Under the pieces are notes generated by a model. That model saw only the letters and a program-made list of their open reading frames with translations, was not told the origin of the DNA and did not search any database. A stretch of DNA of 64,000 nucleotides from Gemmatimonadetes bacterium T265 (lineage in GTDB: Bacteria; Gemmatimonadota; Gemmatimonadetes; Gemmatimonadales; Gemmatimonadaceae), in the NCBI GenBank assembly GCA_019973575.1, contig BPUI01000005.1, positions 1 to 64,000 on the forward strand, in the 5' to 3' direction. Positions 1-8,406 of this stretch are shown here, one piece after another. The translations under genes were made by a program, and so were the position numbers. The number at the start of each line of letters is the position of its first letter. Position 1 is the first letter of the stretch.

Positions 1-558
1 GACGCCGAAGGGCCAGGCCGCGTTGACCGAGGAGAACACGCCCTGCGTGAGCCCGCGCCACGCGGCCGGGTCGTGGCCGGTGAGGTTGAGCCAGAGGTAG
101 ACGACGCCGCCCACGCTCACCGCGGCCGTGAGGGCGTAGTCGCGCCGGCGCGGCAGACGCCCGCCGAGCTCGAGGTGGGCGAGCGCGGGCGCGACGAGGT
201 TCACGATGCTGGCGGCGTAGAGCCCGTGCAGGGGGCTGCCCATCGGCCACACGCCGTTGGACATGATGGACAGCCCGAAGAGCGTCCACGCGGCGGCGCC
301 GACCGCGCCACGCCGCGCCGTGAGCGACCGCGTGAGCGACCAGAGTCCGGCGGCGAAGGCGAGGAACGCGAGGCCGGAGCCGAGGGCCGCGACCCGGAGG
401 CAGAGGGCGCCGGCCCCGCCGGCCGCGAGCAACTCGCTGCCCTGCTGCACGAGCCCGTGGTACCCCGGCGTGACGGCCCCGCCCAGCGTCGTCCAGAGGA
501 GGAACCACGGCAGCGGGAGGAGCCCCGCGGCGAGGAGCGAGCGCTGCACGCGCGACAT
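1..558 (-). CDS. DUF998-like membrane protein (partial, C-terminus outside window)
   Basis: The reverse strand is open from an ATG at 558 to the window edge (186 codons, no stop). The product starts MSRVQRSLLAAGLLPLPWFL and has alternating hydrophobic helices and short loops, about five membrane segments in the visible part. The G-x-x-x-PGY motif near residue 30 and the 'SIMSNGVWPMGSPLH' loop fit the DUF998 family of small multi-pass proteins of unknown function. The following 430 bases separate it from a divergent regulator gene. Family call is from general resemblance only; function unknown. Confidence 0.6.
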   Translation of the reverse strand, partial: MSRVQRSLLAAGLLPLPWFLLWTTLGGAVTPGYHGLVQQGSELLAAGGAGALCLRVAALGSGLAFLAFAAGLWSLTRSLTARRGAVGAAAWTLFGLSIMSNGVWPMGSPLHGLYAASIVNLVAPALAHLELGGRLPRRRDYALTAAVSVGGVVYLWLNLTGHDPAAWRGLTQGVFSSVNAAWPFGV

Positions 559-989
559 GTGATGGTGGGATGGGGTGGCCCCCGCGGGCTGACGCCCGTG
601 GGCGGCGCGACGCGTCCGCCGCGCGAGAGACGGACGACCGACGCGCGGCAACGCCCGTACCGCTACGGGGGACGGCGCGCACGCCGGCTCCGACCGTGCG
701 AGGGTTGGACACGGCGAACGCCGGGACGGATCGGACCACAAACGCAGGGCCCGCGCGTCGGGACGTTCGCCGTCGGTCCCGGCGCGCGTCCCCGCCCGGT
801 GGTGCGCGACGCGTCGAGACGTCGCGGGAGCCGTCCCGAAACCCACCCCCGGCTGACGTGGTTGCGATGCTGTCCTGGGCTGCGGTGCTATTGCTAAATT
901 TACTGCACTTGCTAGAATAGCAGCACCAGCGTGCACTCCATGCCGCGGGTGCATCTCGATGCGGTCGTCCGCCCCGTTCCGGTCTCGCC
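559..989. promoter_or_regulatory. Intergenic region with possible BlaI-type operator
   Basis: About 430 bases without a convincing gene lie between two divergent genes. The only AT-rich stretch is 885-925. It holds the inverted repeat TGCTATT (886-892) / AATAGCA (916-922) with a 23-base spacer, plus a direct repeat TTGCTA at 891-896 and 909-914. BlaI/MecI repressors bind short AT-rich dyads upstream of their own gene, so this is a reasonable operator/promoter candidate for the gene at 990. No clear -35/-10 pair was recognised. Confidence 0.4.
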
Positions 990-1388
990 GTGCCCGACCC
1001 GACCCCCAGCGCGCTCAGCCGCCGCGAGCGGCAGATCCTCGACGTCCTCTACGCGCGCGGGCGCGCCACCGCGGCCGAGGTCCTGGCGGCCCTGCCCGAC
1101 GCGCCGAGCTACTCCGCCGTCCGGGCGCTGCTGCGCGTGCTCGAGGACAAGGGCCACGTCGTCCACGAGGTCGACGACGGCGCGGGCCGCGCGTACGTGT
1201 ACCGCCCGGCGGTGGCGGCCGCCCGGGCCCGGCGCTCGGCGCTCCGGCACCTCGTCACGACCTTCTTCGGCGGCTCGGCGGCGCAGGCCGCCGCCGCCCT
1301 GCTCGACCTCGACGGCTCGCGCCTCACGCCCGACGAGGCGGCGCGCTTGGCGGACCTGATCGCCCGCGCGCGGCGCGAGGGGCGGTAG
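990..1388 (+). CDS. blaI: BlaI/MecI/CopY-family transcriptional repressor
   Basis: 132 aa winged-helix regulator. The N-terminus 'LSRRERQILDVLYARGRATAAEVLAAL' followed by 'SYSAVRALLRVLEDKGHV' is the typical BlaI DNA-binding fold, and the rest is the dimerisation tail. In known systems BlaI dimers repress their operon until cleaved after signalling from the membrane metalloprotease encoded next door. Here the M56 protease gene follows after 3 bases, so the pair is almost certainly functional together. No beta-lactamase lies nearby, so the trigger and the regulated target are probably not classical beta-lactam resistance. Confidence 0.88.
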   Translation: MPDPTPSALSRRERQILDVLYARGRATAAEVLAALPDAPSYSAVRALLRVLEDKGHVVHEVDDGAGRAYVYRPAVAAARARRSALRHLVTTFFGGSAAQAAAALLDLDGSRLTPDEAARLADLIARARREGR

Positions 1389-1391
1389 CCC

Positions 1392-2564
1392 GTGACGGGC
1401 CTCGCCATGCCCGGCATCGCCGTGGCGCACCCGCCCGCGCGCGTCGTCGATGCCGCGTGCGGCGCCGTCCTGCAACTACTCCCGATCGTGCTCGACACGG
1501 CGCTCAAAGGCGCGCTCCTCGTGGGCCTCGTCGGTGCCGCCACGGTCCTCCTGCGCGTGCGCTCGGCCGCGCGGCGACACGCGCTGTGGGCCGCCGCGGT
1601 GCTCGCGCACCTCGCCCTGCCCGTCCTGACGCTTGCGGTGCCCGGCGTACGGATCCCCGGGCTGCCGCTCCTGCCCGCGCCCCCGTGGCTGCTCGCCGAC
1701 CCGGCGCCTCTCGGACCGGGCGCCGACGGCGACCCACGCGGGGCGGCACTGGCGGCGGTCGCCGTCCTCTGGCTCGCGGGCGCCCTGCTCGTGGGACTTC
1801 GGCTGACCGTGGGGACGTGGGAGCTGTCGCGCCTCGCCGGCGCGAGTACGCCGGTGCTGGACGGCCGCTGGGCTGACCTCACCCGGTGCGTCGCGTCGTC
1901 GCTCGGGATCGCGCGGCCGGTCACGTTGCGCCGCGGGTCGCGGCTCGCCGTCCCGATCACGTGGGGGCTCGCGTCCCCCGTCGTACTCCTCCCCGCCGAC
2001 GCGGACCTGTGGCCGGAGGATCGGCGTCGCGTCGTGCTCGTGCACGAGCTGGCACACGTCCGGCGGTACGACACGCTGACCCAGACGCTCGCGCAGTGCG
2101 CGGTCGCGCTTTTCTGGTTCGACCCGCTGCTCTGGCTCGCGGCGTGGCGCCTGCGCGTCGAGCGCGAGCGCGCCTGCGACGACGTGGTGCTGCGCGACGG
2201 CGCCGTACCCTCGCGCTACGCGGGCGCCCTGCTCGACTTCGCGCGGTCCCGCACTGTCGACGGGCGCGCGGCCGCCTCGCCCGGCGTCGCGGCGCTCACG
2301 ATGACCACGCCTCAGGCTGGGCGCGCCCCCGCGTTCGGCGCCTCCGAGTTCGCCGCGCGCTTGGAGGCGATCCTCGACCCGGCGCGCGACCGGGCCGGGC
2401 TGACCCGCCGCACGGTGGTCGCCGGCGTGATAGCGCTCGGGCTCGTGACCCCGCCACTCGCCGCGTTCCGGCCGTTCCGCGCGCCCCCGACACCTCGGCC
2501 GGAGCGCCGCCCAGCGCCGGCCGTCGCCGCGACGCGCACCCCCCCAACGCCCACGCGCCCATGA
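1392..2564 (+). CDS. blaR1: M56-family (BlaR1-like) membrane metallopeptidase
   Basis: 390 aa. Several N-terminal transmembrane helices are followed by a cytosolic zinc-protease module with HELAH (H218-E-L-A-H222) and the downstream 'ERERACDD' segment that supplies the third metal ligand in M56 peptidases. In BlaR1/MecR1 this domain cleaves BlaI. The extracellular penicillin-binding sensor of true BlaR1 is absent: the protein ends soon after a last membrane helix with a Pro/Arg-rich tail, so signal input must come from elsewhere. Its stop overlaps the next start (ATGA at 2561-2564), indicating translational coupling with the aspartyl-protease gene. Confidence 0.85.
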   Translation: MTGLAMPGIAVAHPPARVVDAACGAVLQLLPIVLDTALKGALLVGLVGAATVLLRVRSAARRHALWAAAVLAHLALPVLTLAVPGVRIPGLPLLPAPPWLLADPAPLGPGADGDPRGAALAAVAVLWLAGALLVGLRLTVGTWELSRLAGASTPVLDGRWADLTRCVASSLGIARPVTLRRGSRLAVPITWGLASPVVLLPADADLWPEDRRRVVLVHELAHVRRYDTLTQTLAQCAVALFWFDPLLWLAAWRLRVERERACDDVVLRDGAVPSRYAGALLDFARSRTVDGRAAASPGVAALTMTTPQAGRAPAFGASEFAARLEAILDPARDRAGLTRRTVVAGVIALGLVTPPLAAFRPFRAPPTPRPERRPAPAVAATRTPPTPTRP

Positions 2565-3772
2565 GAACCGCTCGGCTGATCACGCGGCGAGCCGGCGGGC
2601 TCGCGCTCTCCCTCATGCTGGGGTTCAACGTGCGCACGCGTCCCGCACTCGCGCAGGCGGTCTGGGAAATGCCGCCCCGCAGCACGCCGGAGGACGGTAC
2701 GAATGGGTGGGTCGCGACGGTGCCGTTCGCGGCTGACGGCAATCCCATGATCCTCGTGCCGGTGCGGGTCAACGGCAGCCCGCCCGGGTGGTGGGCGCTC
2801 GATTCCGGCTCGAGCGTGTGCCTCGTCGACCGGGGCGCCGCCCGCCGGCTCGGGCTCGCGACGCGCGGCACGCGACAGATCCACGGCGGGGGCCGCGGCA
2901 CGGTGGGCATCGACTCCGTCAGCAGTCGCGTGCGGCTCGACTTCGGCGGCGGCTTCACGACGGCGTGCGATCACATCGCGGCGGTCGACCTCACCGGCCT
3001 CACGGCCGACGTGGGGCGGCCCGAGACCGGCGTGCTCGGCTACGACCTGTTCGCCCGCTACGTCGTCGAGGTCGACTTCGCGGCCCACACGCTCCGCCTC
3101 TACGACCCGGCCCGGTACCGGTACGCGGGGACGGGCGACACCGTCCCGATCACGCTGGTCCGGCGGCAACCCCGCGTGACGATCCAGGTGCACGACGGTG
3201 GGCGGCCCGCGGTCGCGCGTACCCTCATCGTGGACAGCGGCTCCGGCGACGCGGTTGACGACTCGCTCGTGCGCCAGTCCACGACGGCGCCCCGCTATGC
3301 GGTGAGCACGAGCGGGCTTGGGGCGTCGTACCACGTCGAGGTCGGCACGCTGGACACGGTGCGCATTGGCCGGTTCACCCTAGCCGCGGTGCCGGGTGTC
3401 GCGTCCGACGTCGCCCTGATCGGGAACGCGGTGTGGGGCCGCTTCACGTGCGTATTCGACTACCCGCACGGGCGACTGTTCCTCGAGCCCAACGCGCGGT
3501 TCGGGGGCACGTTCGATCGCGGGCCGCTGGGCGGGCTGGAGCTGTTCGCGGCGGCGTACCGCCGGATGCCGACCGTGAGCACAGTGCACGAGCGGTCGGC
3601 GGCGGCCCGCGCCGGATTGCAGGTGGGCGACGTGCTCGTGACCGTCGACGGGCGCCCCGCGACGGATTTCGGGGTGGAGCGCCTGAGCGTGCTCCTCAAC
3701 CGGCCCGGGAACGTGTACCGCGTCGGCATCGCGCGCGGCGGGACGCACCTTGAACGCGTGCTTCGCTTGTAA
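2561..3772 (+). CDS. Exported retropepsin-like aspartyl protease with C-terminal PDZ domain
   Basis: 403 aa. A signal peptide (to about residue 32, ...RPALAQA) is followed by two aspartyl-protease half motifs: 'ALDSGSS' (D81) and 'IVDSGSG' (D225). Each is in an Asp-Ser/Thr-Gly setting, with 'LGYDLFARYVVEVDF' between them, the hallmark of pepsin/retropepsin-like folds. A PDZ domain occupies about 325-400 ('SAAARAGLQVGDVLVTVDGRPA'). Two DSG motifs in one chain suggest an intramolecular two-lobed enzyme. The gene is translationally coupled to the BlaR1-like protease, so it may be the effector of that signalling cassette. Protease activity is inferred; start chosen from the ATGA overlap. Confidence 0.82.
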   Translation: MRTARLITRRAGGLALSLMLGFNVRTRPALAQAVWEMPPRSTPEDGTNGWVATVPFAADGNPMILVPVRVNGSPPGWWALDSGSSVCLVDRGAARRLGLATRGTRQIHGGGRGTVGIDSVSSRVRLDFGGGFTTACDHIAAVDLTGLTADVGRPETGVLGYDLFARYVVEVDFAAHTLRLYDPARYRYAGTGDTVPITLVRRQPRVTIQVHDGGRPAVARTLIVDSGSGDAVDDSLVRQSTTAPRYAVSTSGLGASYHVEVGTLDTVRIGRFTLAAVPGVASDVALIGNAVWGRFTCVFDYPHGRLFLEPNARFGGTFDRGPLGGLELFAAAYRRMPTVSTVHERSAAARAGLQVGDVLVTVDGRPATDFGVERLSVLLNRPGNVYRVGIARGGTHLERVLRL

Positions 3773-3811
3773 CGCGTGTAAGCGAATTCCCACAACGGCC
3801 GGAGGGGCCGC

Positions 3812-4426
3812 ATGTTGGTCGGCTACGCCCGCGTGTCTACGGCCGAGCAGTCGCTCGCCCTGCAGCAGGACGCGCTGAGCGCGGCCGGCTGCGGCCGTAC
3901 ATTCACTGACGTCGTGAGCGGGGCCGTCGAGGAGCGGGACGGACTCGCGGCCGCGCTCGACTACGTACGGTCAGGCGACACGCTCGTCGTGTGGCGCTTG
4001 GACCGGCTCGGGCGCACGCTGCGGCACCTCATCGCGCAGGTGAACGCGCTCGACGCGCAGGGCGTCGGCTTCCGCTCGCTGACCGAGGCGATCGACACGA
4101 CCACGAGCGGGGGCAAGCTCGTCTTCCACATCTTCGGGGCTCTCGCAGAATTCGAGCGCGACCTGATTCGCGAGCGCACGAAGGCGGGGCTCGCCGCGGC
4201 CCGCGCGCGGGGCCGCATGGGCGGGCGGCCGCGCGCGATGAGCGAGACGCAGCTGGAGATGGCCCGCATGCTCCTCGCCGACACCTCGCGGCCGATCGAC
4301 GAGGTGTGCGGGGCGCTGCGCGTGTCGCGGGCGACGCTGTACCGCCACGTGCCCGCGCACGCCCGCCCGGCCCGCGCGGTGCCGCCCGAGCGCGTCGCGC
4401 ACCTGCACCGCACGGGTTCACGTTAG
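3812..4426 (+). CDS. Serine site-specific recombinase (resolvase/invertase family)
   Basis: 204 aa, the usual length for small serine recombinases. The N-terminal catalytic motif 'VGYARVSTAEQSLALQ' carries the nucleophile Ser10, and 'RLDRLGRTLRHL' and 'EFERDLIRERTKAGLAAARARGRMGGRP' follow as in Pin/Hin and Tn3-type resolvases. A C-terminal helix-turn-helix ('PIDEVCGALRVSRATLYRHV') binds DNA. There is a good ribosome site ('cggagggg') before the ATG. No transposase, res site or invertible segment was recognised beside it, so it is either a remnant of a mobile element or acts on distant sites. Its stop lies within a GTTAGGC heptamer. Confidence 0.9.
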   Translation: MLVGYARVSTAEQSLALQQDALSAAGCGRTFTDVVSGAVEERDGLAAALDYVRSGDTLVVWRLDRLGRTLRHLIAQVNALDAQGVGFRSLTEAIDTTTSGGKLVFHIFGALAEFERDLIRERTKAGLAAARARGRMGGRPRAMSETQLEMARMLLADTSRPIDEVCGALRVSRATLYRHVPAHARPARAVPPERVAHLHRTGSR

Positions 4427-4822
4427 GCGCACGCGTCTCACTTGCCCGCGTTCTGACGCGCGCCCCGGCCGGCCGCCAGCCGTCGCGGAACTCGTCAGCT
4501 CAGCGTTCGGGCTGTGGTATCGCGACGCCGCGAGTCGTCGCGCACAACCGACCGTACCCTGGCGCGTGGCTCGCCTGTTATGCCGGCTACGCCGGCGCGA
4601 GTGGCCGCGCCGCGCCCAACCGTGCGGCGACCGCGACCGGCGTCGCCCGTTCGATGCGCGACACCGGAAGCCCGGCGGTCTGCCGCCGCTGCGCCGCCGG
4701 ACACGGGCGGCCGGCGGCGCAGGGGCGGCCGCACCGCGGTGTACCGCGTGGCTCCCCTTCCGGCGCCCCGGCGCCGGCCGGGGCGCCTACGCCGGCCGCC
4801 CGGCCCGACGACGCCGCGCACA
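4427..4822. other. Gene-poor stretch (about 400 bases)
   Basis: Between the recombinase and the convergent PhyH gene I see no supported gene. The only open frames are GC-driven and Arg/Ala-rich. Short GC-rich inverted repeats such as 'ggcgccccggcgccggccggggcgcc' (around 4757-4790) could form hairpins and may serve as a bidirectional terminator for the two converging genes. Nothing else was recognised. Confidence 0.3.
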
Positions 4823-5830
4823 TCAGCGGCCATCCGCGGTTGCGGCCGCGTCGGTGCCGATCCGCTCGCCGGTCTCCCACGACCGCAGGCCGAGCAGCTT
4901 CTCGCCCAGCCCGCTCAGCTCGGCGCGCCCGTACCGCGTCTGCTCCCAGTTGCGCGGGTCGCCGGGGAAGGCGTAGCCCTCGGGCGCGCGCCGGTCGCGC
5001 CACGAGCTGACGCGCCACCGCCGCAGCGCCTCATTGTCCTCCTGGGCCGGCATCATCGAGATGTACTGCGCCATGCGCACCTTGTCCCCCGAGCGGTTCG
5101 GCCGGATGCCGTGCGGCTGGCTGCTGTGGAAGATGAGCAGGTCGCCCTTCTCCATCGGCACCTTCACGACCTCGAAGCCGGTCACGTCGGGCTTGAAGTG
5201 GTCGCGGTCGGCGGGCTGCGTGAGCTTCCAGGTGTCGTACGTGCGGAAGAGCTCGGGGACGCACTGGAAGCCGCCCATGTTCGGGTCGGTCTGGTCGGCC
5301 AGCGCGAGCACGCCCTGCACGTTCTGCGGCTTCGTCTCGGGGTCGTAGTCCCAGTGGATGAAGCCCTTGTACTCGGCGCCCGGGCGCATCGGCAGATTCA
5401 GGTTCGCGCGGTCGATGGTCACCCAGAGCTTCTCGGTCCCCCAGATGTCGACGAAGGCGTCGTAGACCCGCGGGGACGAGCGGTTGTCCCACTCGTACTG
5501 GTGGTTGTAGAGCTCGACCATGCCGGTGCCCGTCAGCTCCTTCATCTTCATCTCCGCGCGCGGCGGGGTGTACCAAGTCTCGGGGTCGTCCGGGTCCTTC
5601 TCCTCGAACTCCCACAAGAGCGCGGCCAACTGGTCCGCCTGCGCCGCCGGCACGGCGCCCTTTACGACCACGTAGCCGTTCTCGCGCCAGAACGCCCACT
5701 GCTCCGGCGTGAGCACGCGGAGGGATGCGGGGTCGGCGTGCTCGCGGAGGCGGACGCTGCTGCTGGTGGCGGTGGTCGGGTTGCCGGGGATGTCGGCGTG
5801 GGCGTTACTCGGGATCGCGGTCGTGGCCAT
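4823..5830 (-). CDS. Phytanoyl-CoA dioxygenase (PhyH) family oxygenase
   Basis: 335 aa Fe(II)/2-oxoglutarate-dependent oxygenase. The metal-binding facial triad is visible: 'FIHWDYD' gives His-x-Asp and 'SSQPHGIRPNRSGDKVRMA' gives the distal His and the 2-oxoglutarate-binding Arg. The N-terminal 'LTPEQWAFWRENGYVVVKGAV' is the characteristic PhyH opening. PhyH proteins hydroxylate diverse small molecules, so the substrate cannot be named. The gene is divergent from an AraC-type regulator 180 bases away, which probably controls it. Start ATG at 5830 begins MATTAIPSN; the acidic/Thr/Ser-rich first 35 residues may be a flexible leader. Confidence 0.85.
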   Translation of the reverse strand: MATTAIPSNAHADIPGNPTTATSSSVRLREHADPASLRVLTPEQWAFWRENGYVVVKGAVPAAQADQLAALLWEFEEKDPDDPETWYTPPRAEMKMKELTGTGMVELYNHQYEWDNRSSPRVYDAFVDIWGTEKLWVTIDRANLNLPMRPGAEYKGFIHWDYDPETKPQNVQGVLALADQTDPNMGGFQCVPELFRTYDTWKLTQPADRDHFKPDVTGFEVVKVPMEKGDLLIFHSSQPHGIRPNRSGDKVRMAQYISMMPAQEDNEALRRWRVSSWRDRRAPEGYAFPGDPRNWEQTRYGRAELSGLGEKLLGLRSWETGERIGTDAAATADGR

Positions 5831-6012
5831 GGGCGCCTCATCGAATGTTGGGGGGGCGGCGTGCGGGGTGACGCGGGGAAGGTCGGACCGGGAGCGGGAC
5901 GGGGCGTAGCACGGCGATGACCAGTTCTTGCACTATCTTGCTCGCCGGTCCACGCCGGGTCACGGCCGTCGGGGGCACGTCGGAGGCACGAGGCGGAGCG
6001 CAGGAGGCGCGT

Positions 6013-6882
6013 ATGCGAAGCACGCTCGAACACGTCGAGGCCGACGCCGGGAGCTCGTTCCGGGTGTTCACGCCGCGGCTGCCCGGCGTCTTCCTCTGGC
6101 ACTACCACCCCGAGTACGAGCTCGCCTTCATCGAGGGGGCGAGCGGCACCCGCCACGTCGGCGACCACGTGGCGCGCTATGAGGGAAGCGACCTCGTGTT
6201 CGTCGGGCCGAACGTGCCGCACCTCAACTTCGACTACGGGCTCGCGGGCGCGTACCGCCAGGTGGTCGTGCAGCTGGCCCCCGACTTCCTCGGCGACGCG
6301 TTAGGCAGCCGCCCGGAGCTCGCCGGCATCGCCGCGCTCTTCGCCCGCGCGCGCGCGGGCGTCGCGTTCCGCGGTCGCACCAAGGCCGCCGCCGGGCGGC
6401 GGCTCGCGCGTCTGCCCGGGCTGCCGCCGTTCGAGCGGCTCGTCGTGCTGCTGCAGGTCTTCCAGCAGCTCGCCGCCGGCGCCGAGCGCGGCGAGGCGAC
6501 CGCGCTCGGCGCGGGGCCGCTCGCCCACGTGCACGACCCGCACACCGAGCGGCAGCGGCTCGCGCGCGTGAGCCGGCTGGTCATGGAGCACTACCCGCGG
6601 CGCATCCCGCTCGCCGAGGCGGCGGACGCCGCGAGCCTGAGCGAGGCGGCGTTCTGCCGATTCTTCAAGCGCGCGACCGGGCACACGTTCACCGAGTTCG
6701 TCAACCGGTACCGGGTGCACGAGGCGCAGCGGCGGCTGCTCGCGGACGACTCCGCGACGCAGGCGGCGTTCGCGTGCGGCTTCGAGAGCGTGGCGTACTT
6801 CACGCGCGTGTTCCGGCGCGTGACCGGGGAAAATCCGCTCGCGTTCAAGCGACGACACCGGGCTGGCGCGACGCGGGGGTAG
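6013..6882 (+). CDS. AraC-family transcriptional regulator
   Basis: 289 aa. A cupin sensor domain ('FLWHYHPEYELAFIEGASGTRHVGDHV...GSDLVFVGPNVPH', about 20-90) precedes two C-terminal helix-turn-helix motifs ('IPLAEAADAASLSEAAFCRFFKRATG' and 'ATQAAFACGFESVAYFTRVFRRVTGENP'). I chose ATG 6013 because 'caggagg' sits at correct spacing upstream; the frame is open back to 5917. The cupin histidines suggest a small-molecule or sugar ligand. Divergent orientation with the PhyH gene suggests it regulates that oxygenase and itself. Confidence 0.88.
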   Translation: MRSTLEHVEADAGSSFRVFTPRLPGVFLWHYHPEYELAFIEGASGTRHVGDHVARYEGSDLVFVGPNVPHLNFDYGLAGAYRQVVVQLAPDFLGDALGSRPELAGIAALFARARAGVAFRGRTKAAAGRRLARLPGLPPFERLVVLLQVFQQLAAGAERGEATALGAGPLAHVHDPHTERQRLARVSRLVMEHYPRRIPLAEAADAASLSEAAFCRFFKRATGHTFTEFVNRYRVHEAQRRLLADDSATQAAFACGFESVAYFTRVFRRVTGENPLAFKRRHRAGATRG

Positions 6883-7278
6883 CTGCGCGCGGGGACGAGC
6901 GCCGCGCTGGCACCCGGACCGCGGCCGCCGCGGGTCGCGCCCGCGCCACCCCGCCCCGGCGGCGTCACGAACACGCCCGGGTGAGACGGCCAGAACCCGG
7001 ACGTTCCTGCGCCGCGGCCGCCCTCGGCTCGAAGACGTCCGGCGTTCTGCGACCATTGCGCCGCGCGAGCTGAGACGCGTAGAGCGACGGCGTCTGACAC
7101 ACAGCCGCCGAGCATCCGAGAACCGACCGCATACTGGTGGCGAATTCCCCCAAGCATTGAACCTGCGAGGGAGCCGCCCCGATCTCTCCGAACGGGCGGC
7201 ACCGGCTCCTCTTAGGGCCGCCGAAAGCTCCCCCCGGTACGACGGCTATTACGGCCGACTACGAGCCGGCGCCCGCGC
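6883..7278. other. Non-coding stretch with a partial copy of a dispersed repeat
   Basis: No gene is supported in about 400 bases. At 7130-7150 the sequence 'atactggtggcgaattccc' matches the terminal repeat of the element at 15592-15703. Upstream, 'gctgagacgc' near 7069 and 'cgagaaccgacc' near 7117 also match the block in front of that element, as if this were an internally deleted copy. An inverted repeat around 7170-7205 ('gccgccc...gggcggc') could act as a terminator. Confidence 0.35.
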
Positions 7279-7313
7279 TTGACAAAGCATAAGCAGTGAC
7301 TTATGTATCGCCC
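7279..7313 (+). promoter_or_regulatory. Sigma70-like promoter with overlapping ArsR operator
   Basis: TTGACA at 7279-7284, a 17-base spacer and TATGTA at 7302-7307 form a good -35/-10 pair. Within the spacer lies the perfect dyad CATAAG-cagtga-CTTATG (7288-7305), an AT-rich inverted repeat in the size range of ArsR/SmtB operators. Transcription would begin close to the ATG at 7314, so the message may be leaderless. The placement suggests direct autorepression by the first gene product. Confidence 0.65.
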
Positions 7314-7637
7314 ATGCGACGTGGGGCCGAGCACCAGGTGTTCCAGGCGCTCGCCGACCCGAGCCGCCGGGCGATCTACGAGGCGCTCGCCCGCGGCGAG
7401 GCGGCGGTCCAGGACATCACCGTGCGCTTCGCGCTCTCGCAGCCCGCGGTCTCCCAGCATCTCGCCACGTTGAAGGCGGCCGGCTTGGTGAGCGGCCGGC
7501 GCGAGGGGCGCCACGTCTACTACCGGGTCGAGCCGCGCGGGCTCGAGCCGCTCGTCGACTGGATCGCGTACTACCGCGCGTTCTGGACGGAGCACGTCGA
7601 CCGCCTCGAACACCTCCTGGAGCGGATGGACGGATGA
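7314..7637 (+). CDS. ArsR-family winged-helix repressor
   Basis: 107 aa. 'HQVFQALADPSRRAIYEALARGEAAVQDITVRFALSQPAVSQHLATLKAAGLVSGRREGRHVYYRVEP' is a complete ArsR helix-turn-helix plus wing. No Cys-rich metal site is visible, so this belongs to the non-metal group commonly paired with AHSA1 proteins. Start: ATG 7314 is preferred over GTG 7296 because the latter lies inside the promoter/operator. Its stop overlaps the next ATG (ATGA, 7634-7637). It probably represses the four-gene operon it heads. Confidence 0.87.
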   Translation: MRRGAEHQVFQALADPSRRAIYEALARGEAAVQDITVRFALSQPAVSQHLATLKAAGLVSGRREGRHVYYRVEPRGLEPLVDWIAYYRAFWTEHVDRLEHLLERMDG

Positions 7638-8125
7638 CGACGACCACCGACATGACCACCCCCGACATCTCCGAACGCACCGCCGGTGACCCCGAGCAAG
7701 GGGACAGGACCTCCCTGTCGCTCGAGTACGACCTGTCGCACCCGCCGGAGAAGGTGTGGCGCGCGCTCACCGACCCGGCACTCCTCGCGGAGTGGCTGCT
7801 GCCGGTCGTCGGGTTCCGGCCCGAGCCGGGCACGGCGTTCATGTTCCGGACGCAGGCCTACCCCGGGTGGGACGGCACCGTGCACGGCGAGGTCCTCGAG
7901 GTCGAGCCGCACCGGACGCTCCGCTACGCGTGGCACGTCCCCTTCGCGGGCGCCCCCCTGGACACCGTCGTCGCGTTCACGCTCGCACCCACGCCGTCGG
8001 GCACACGCCTGACCATCGTGCAGTCGGGCTTCGCACCGGGCCAGCAGCGCGCGTTGGGCGGCGCGCGCTACGGCTGGACCCTGATGGCGGGCAAGCTCAC
8101 CACCCTGCTTGCGAGGACGTCATGA
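7634..8125 (+). CDS. AHSA1/SRPBCC-domain protein
   Basis: 163 aa. The core 'LEYDLSHPPEKVWRALTDPALLAEWLLPVVGFRPEPGTAFMFRTQ...GWDGTVHGEVLEVEPHRTLRYAWH' is typical of the Aha1 C-terminal/START-like fold, which binds hydrophobic ligands. ArsR-AHSA1 pairs are common in bacteria, but their ligands are mostly unknown. It is coupled by ATGA overlaps to the genes on both sides, so it is translated as part of one operon. Confidence 0.85.
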   Translation: MTTTTDMTTPDISERTAGDPEQGDRTSLSLEYDLSHPPEKVWRALTDPALLAEWLLPVVGFRPEPGTAFMFRTQAYPGWDGTVHGEVLEVEPHRTLRYAWHVPFAGAPLDTVVAFTLAPTPSGTRLTIVQSGFAPGQQRALGGARYGWTLMAGKLTTLLARTS

Positions 8126-8406
8126 GCAACCAGATGCGCCCGACCCCTCGCTCGGTCTCGATCGCCTTCGCGGCGGCCGTCGCCGCCAACTTCGCCGCCC
8201 TGGGACTCGGACGCGGGCAACCGCCGCCCGCCTGGGTGCCCTACGCCCCGCTCCTCCCGTGCGCCGTGCTGCTCACCGGCCTGTGCCTGTTCGCGCTGCC
8301 GTCCGCCGCCCGGCGGCGCTCCGCACCACGCGGCCAGACGGGCGGCGCGCAGGCCGGGGCGCTGGGCGGCGCGCGGCCCAGCCCCCACGGCCGCCCCGTC
8401 CGATGA
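8122..8406 (+). CDS. Small two-helix membrane protein
   Basis: 94 aa, starting MSNQMRPTPRSVSIAF. There are two hydrophobic segments (about 12-28 and 39-58) joined by a short Pro-rich loop, then a basic Gly/Arg-rich tail. It is not recognised as a family. The reading frame is supported by ATGA overlaps at both ends (8122-8125 and 8403-8406), which keep it in the ArsR operon. Function unknown. Confidence 0.6.
   Translation: MSNQMRPTPRSVSIAFAAAVAANFAALGLGRGQPPPAWVPYAPLLPCAVLLTGLCLFALPSAARRRSAPRGQTGGAQAGALGGARPSPHGRPVR

Noticed and set aside
73-920. Several plus-strand open frames at the window start
   Set aside because: They are antisense to the DUF998-like gene or lie in the intergenic region, with Arg/Pro/Ala-rich products lacking any motif.
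990-2564. A beta-lactam resistance operon
   Set aside because: No beta-lactamase or penicillin-binding sensor domain is encoded nearby, so a resistance label is not supported.
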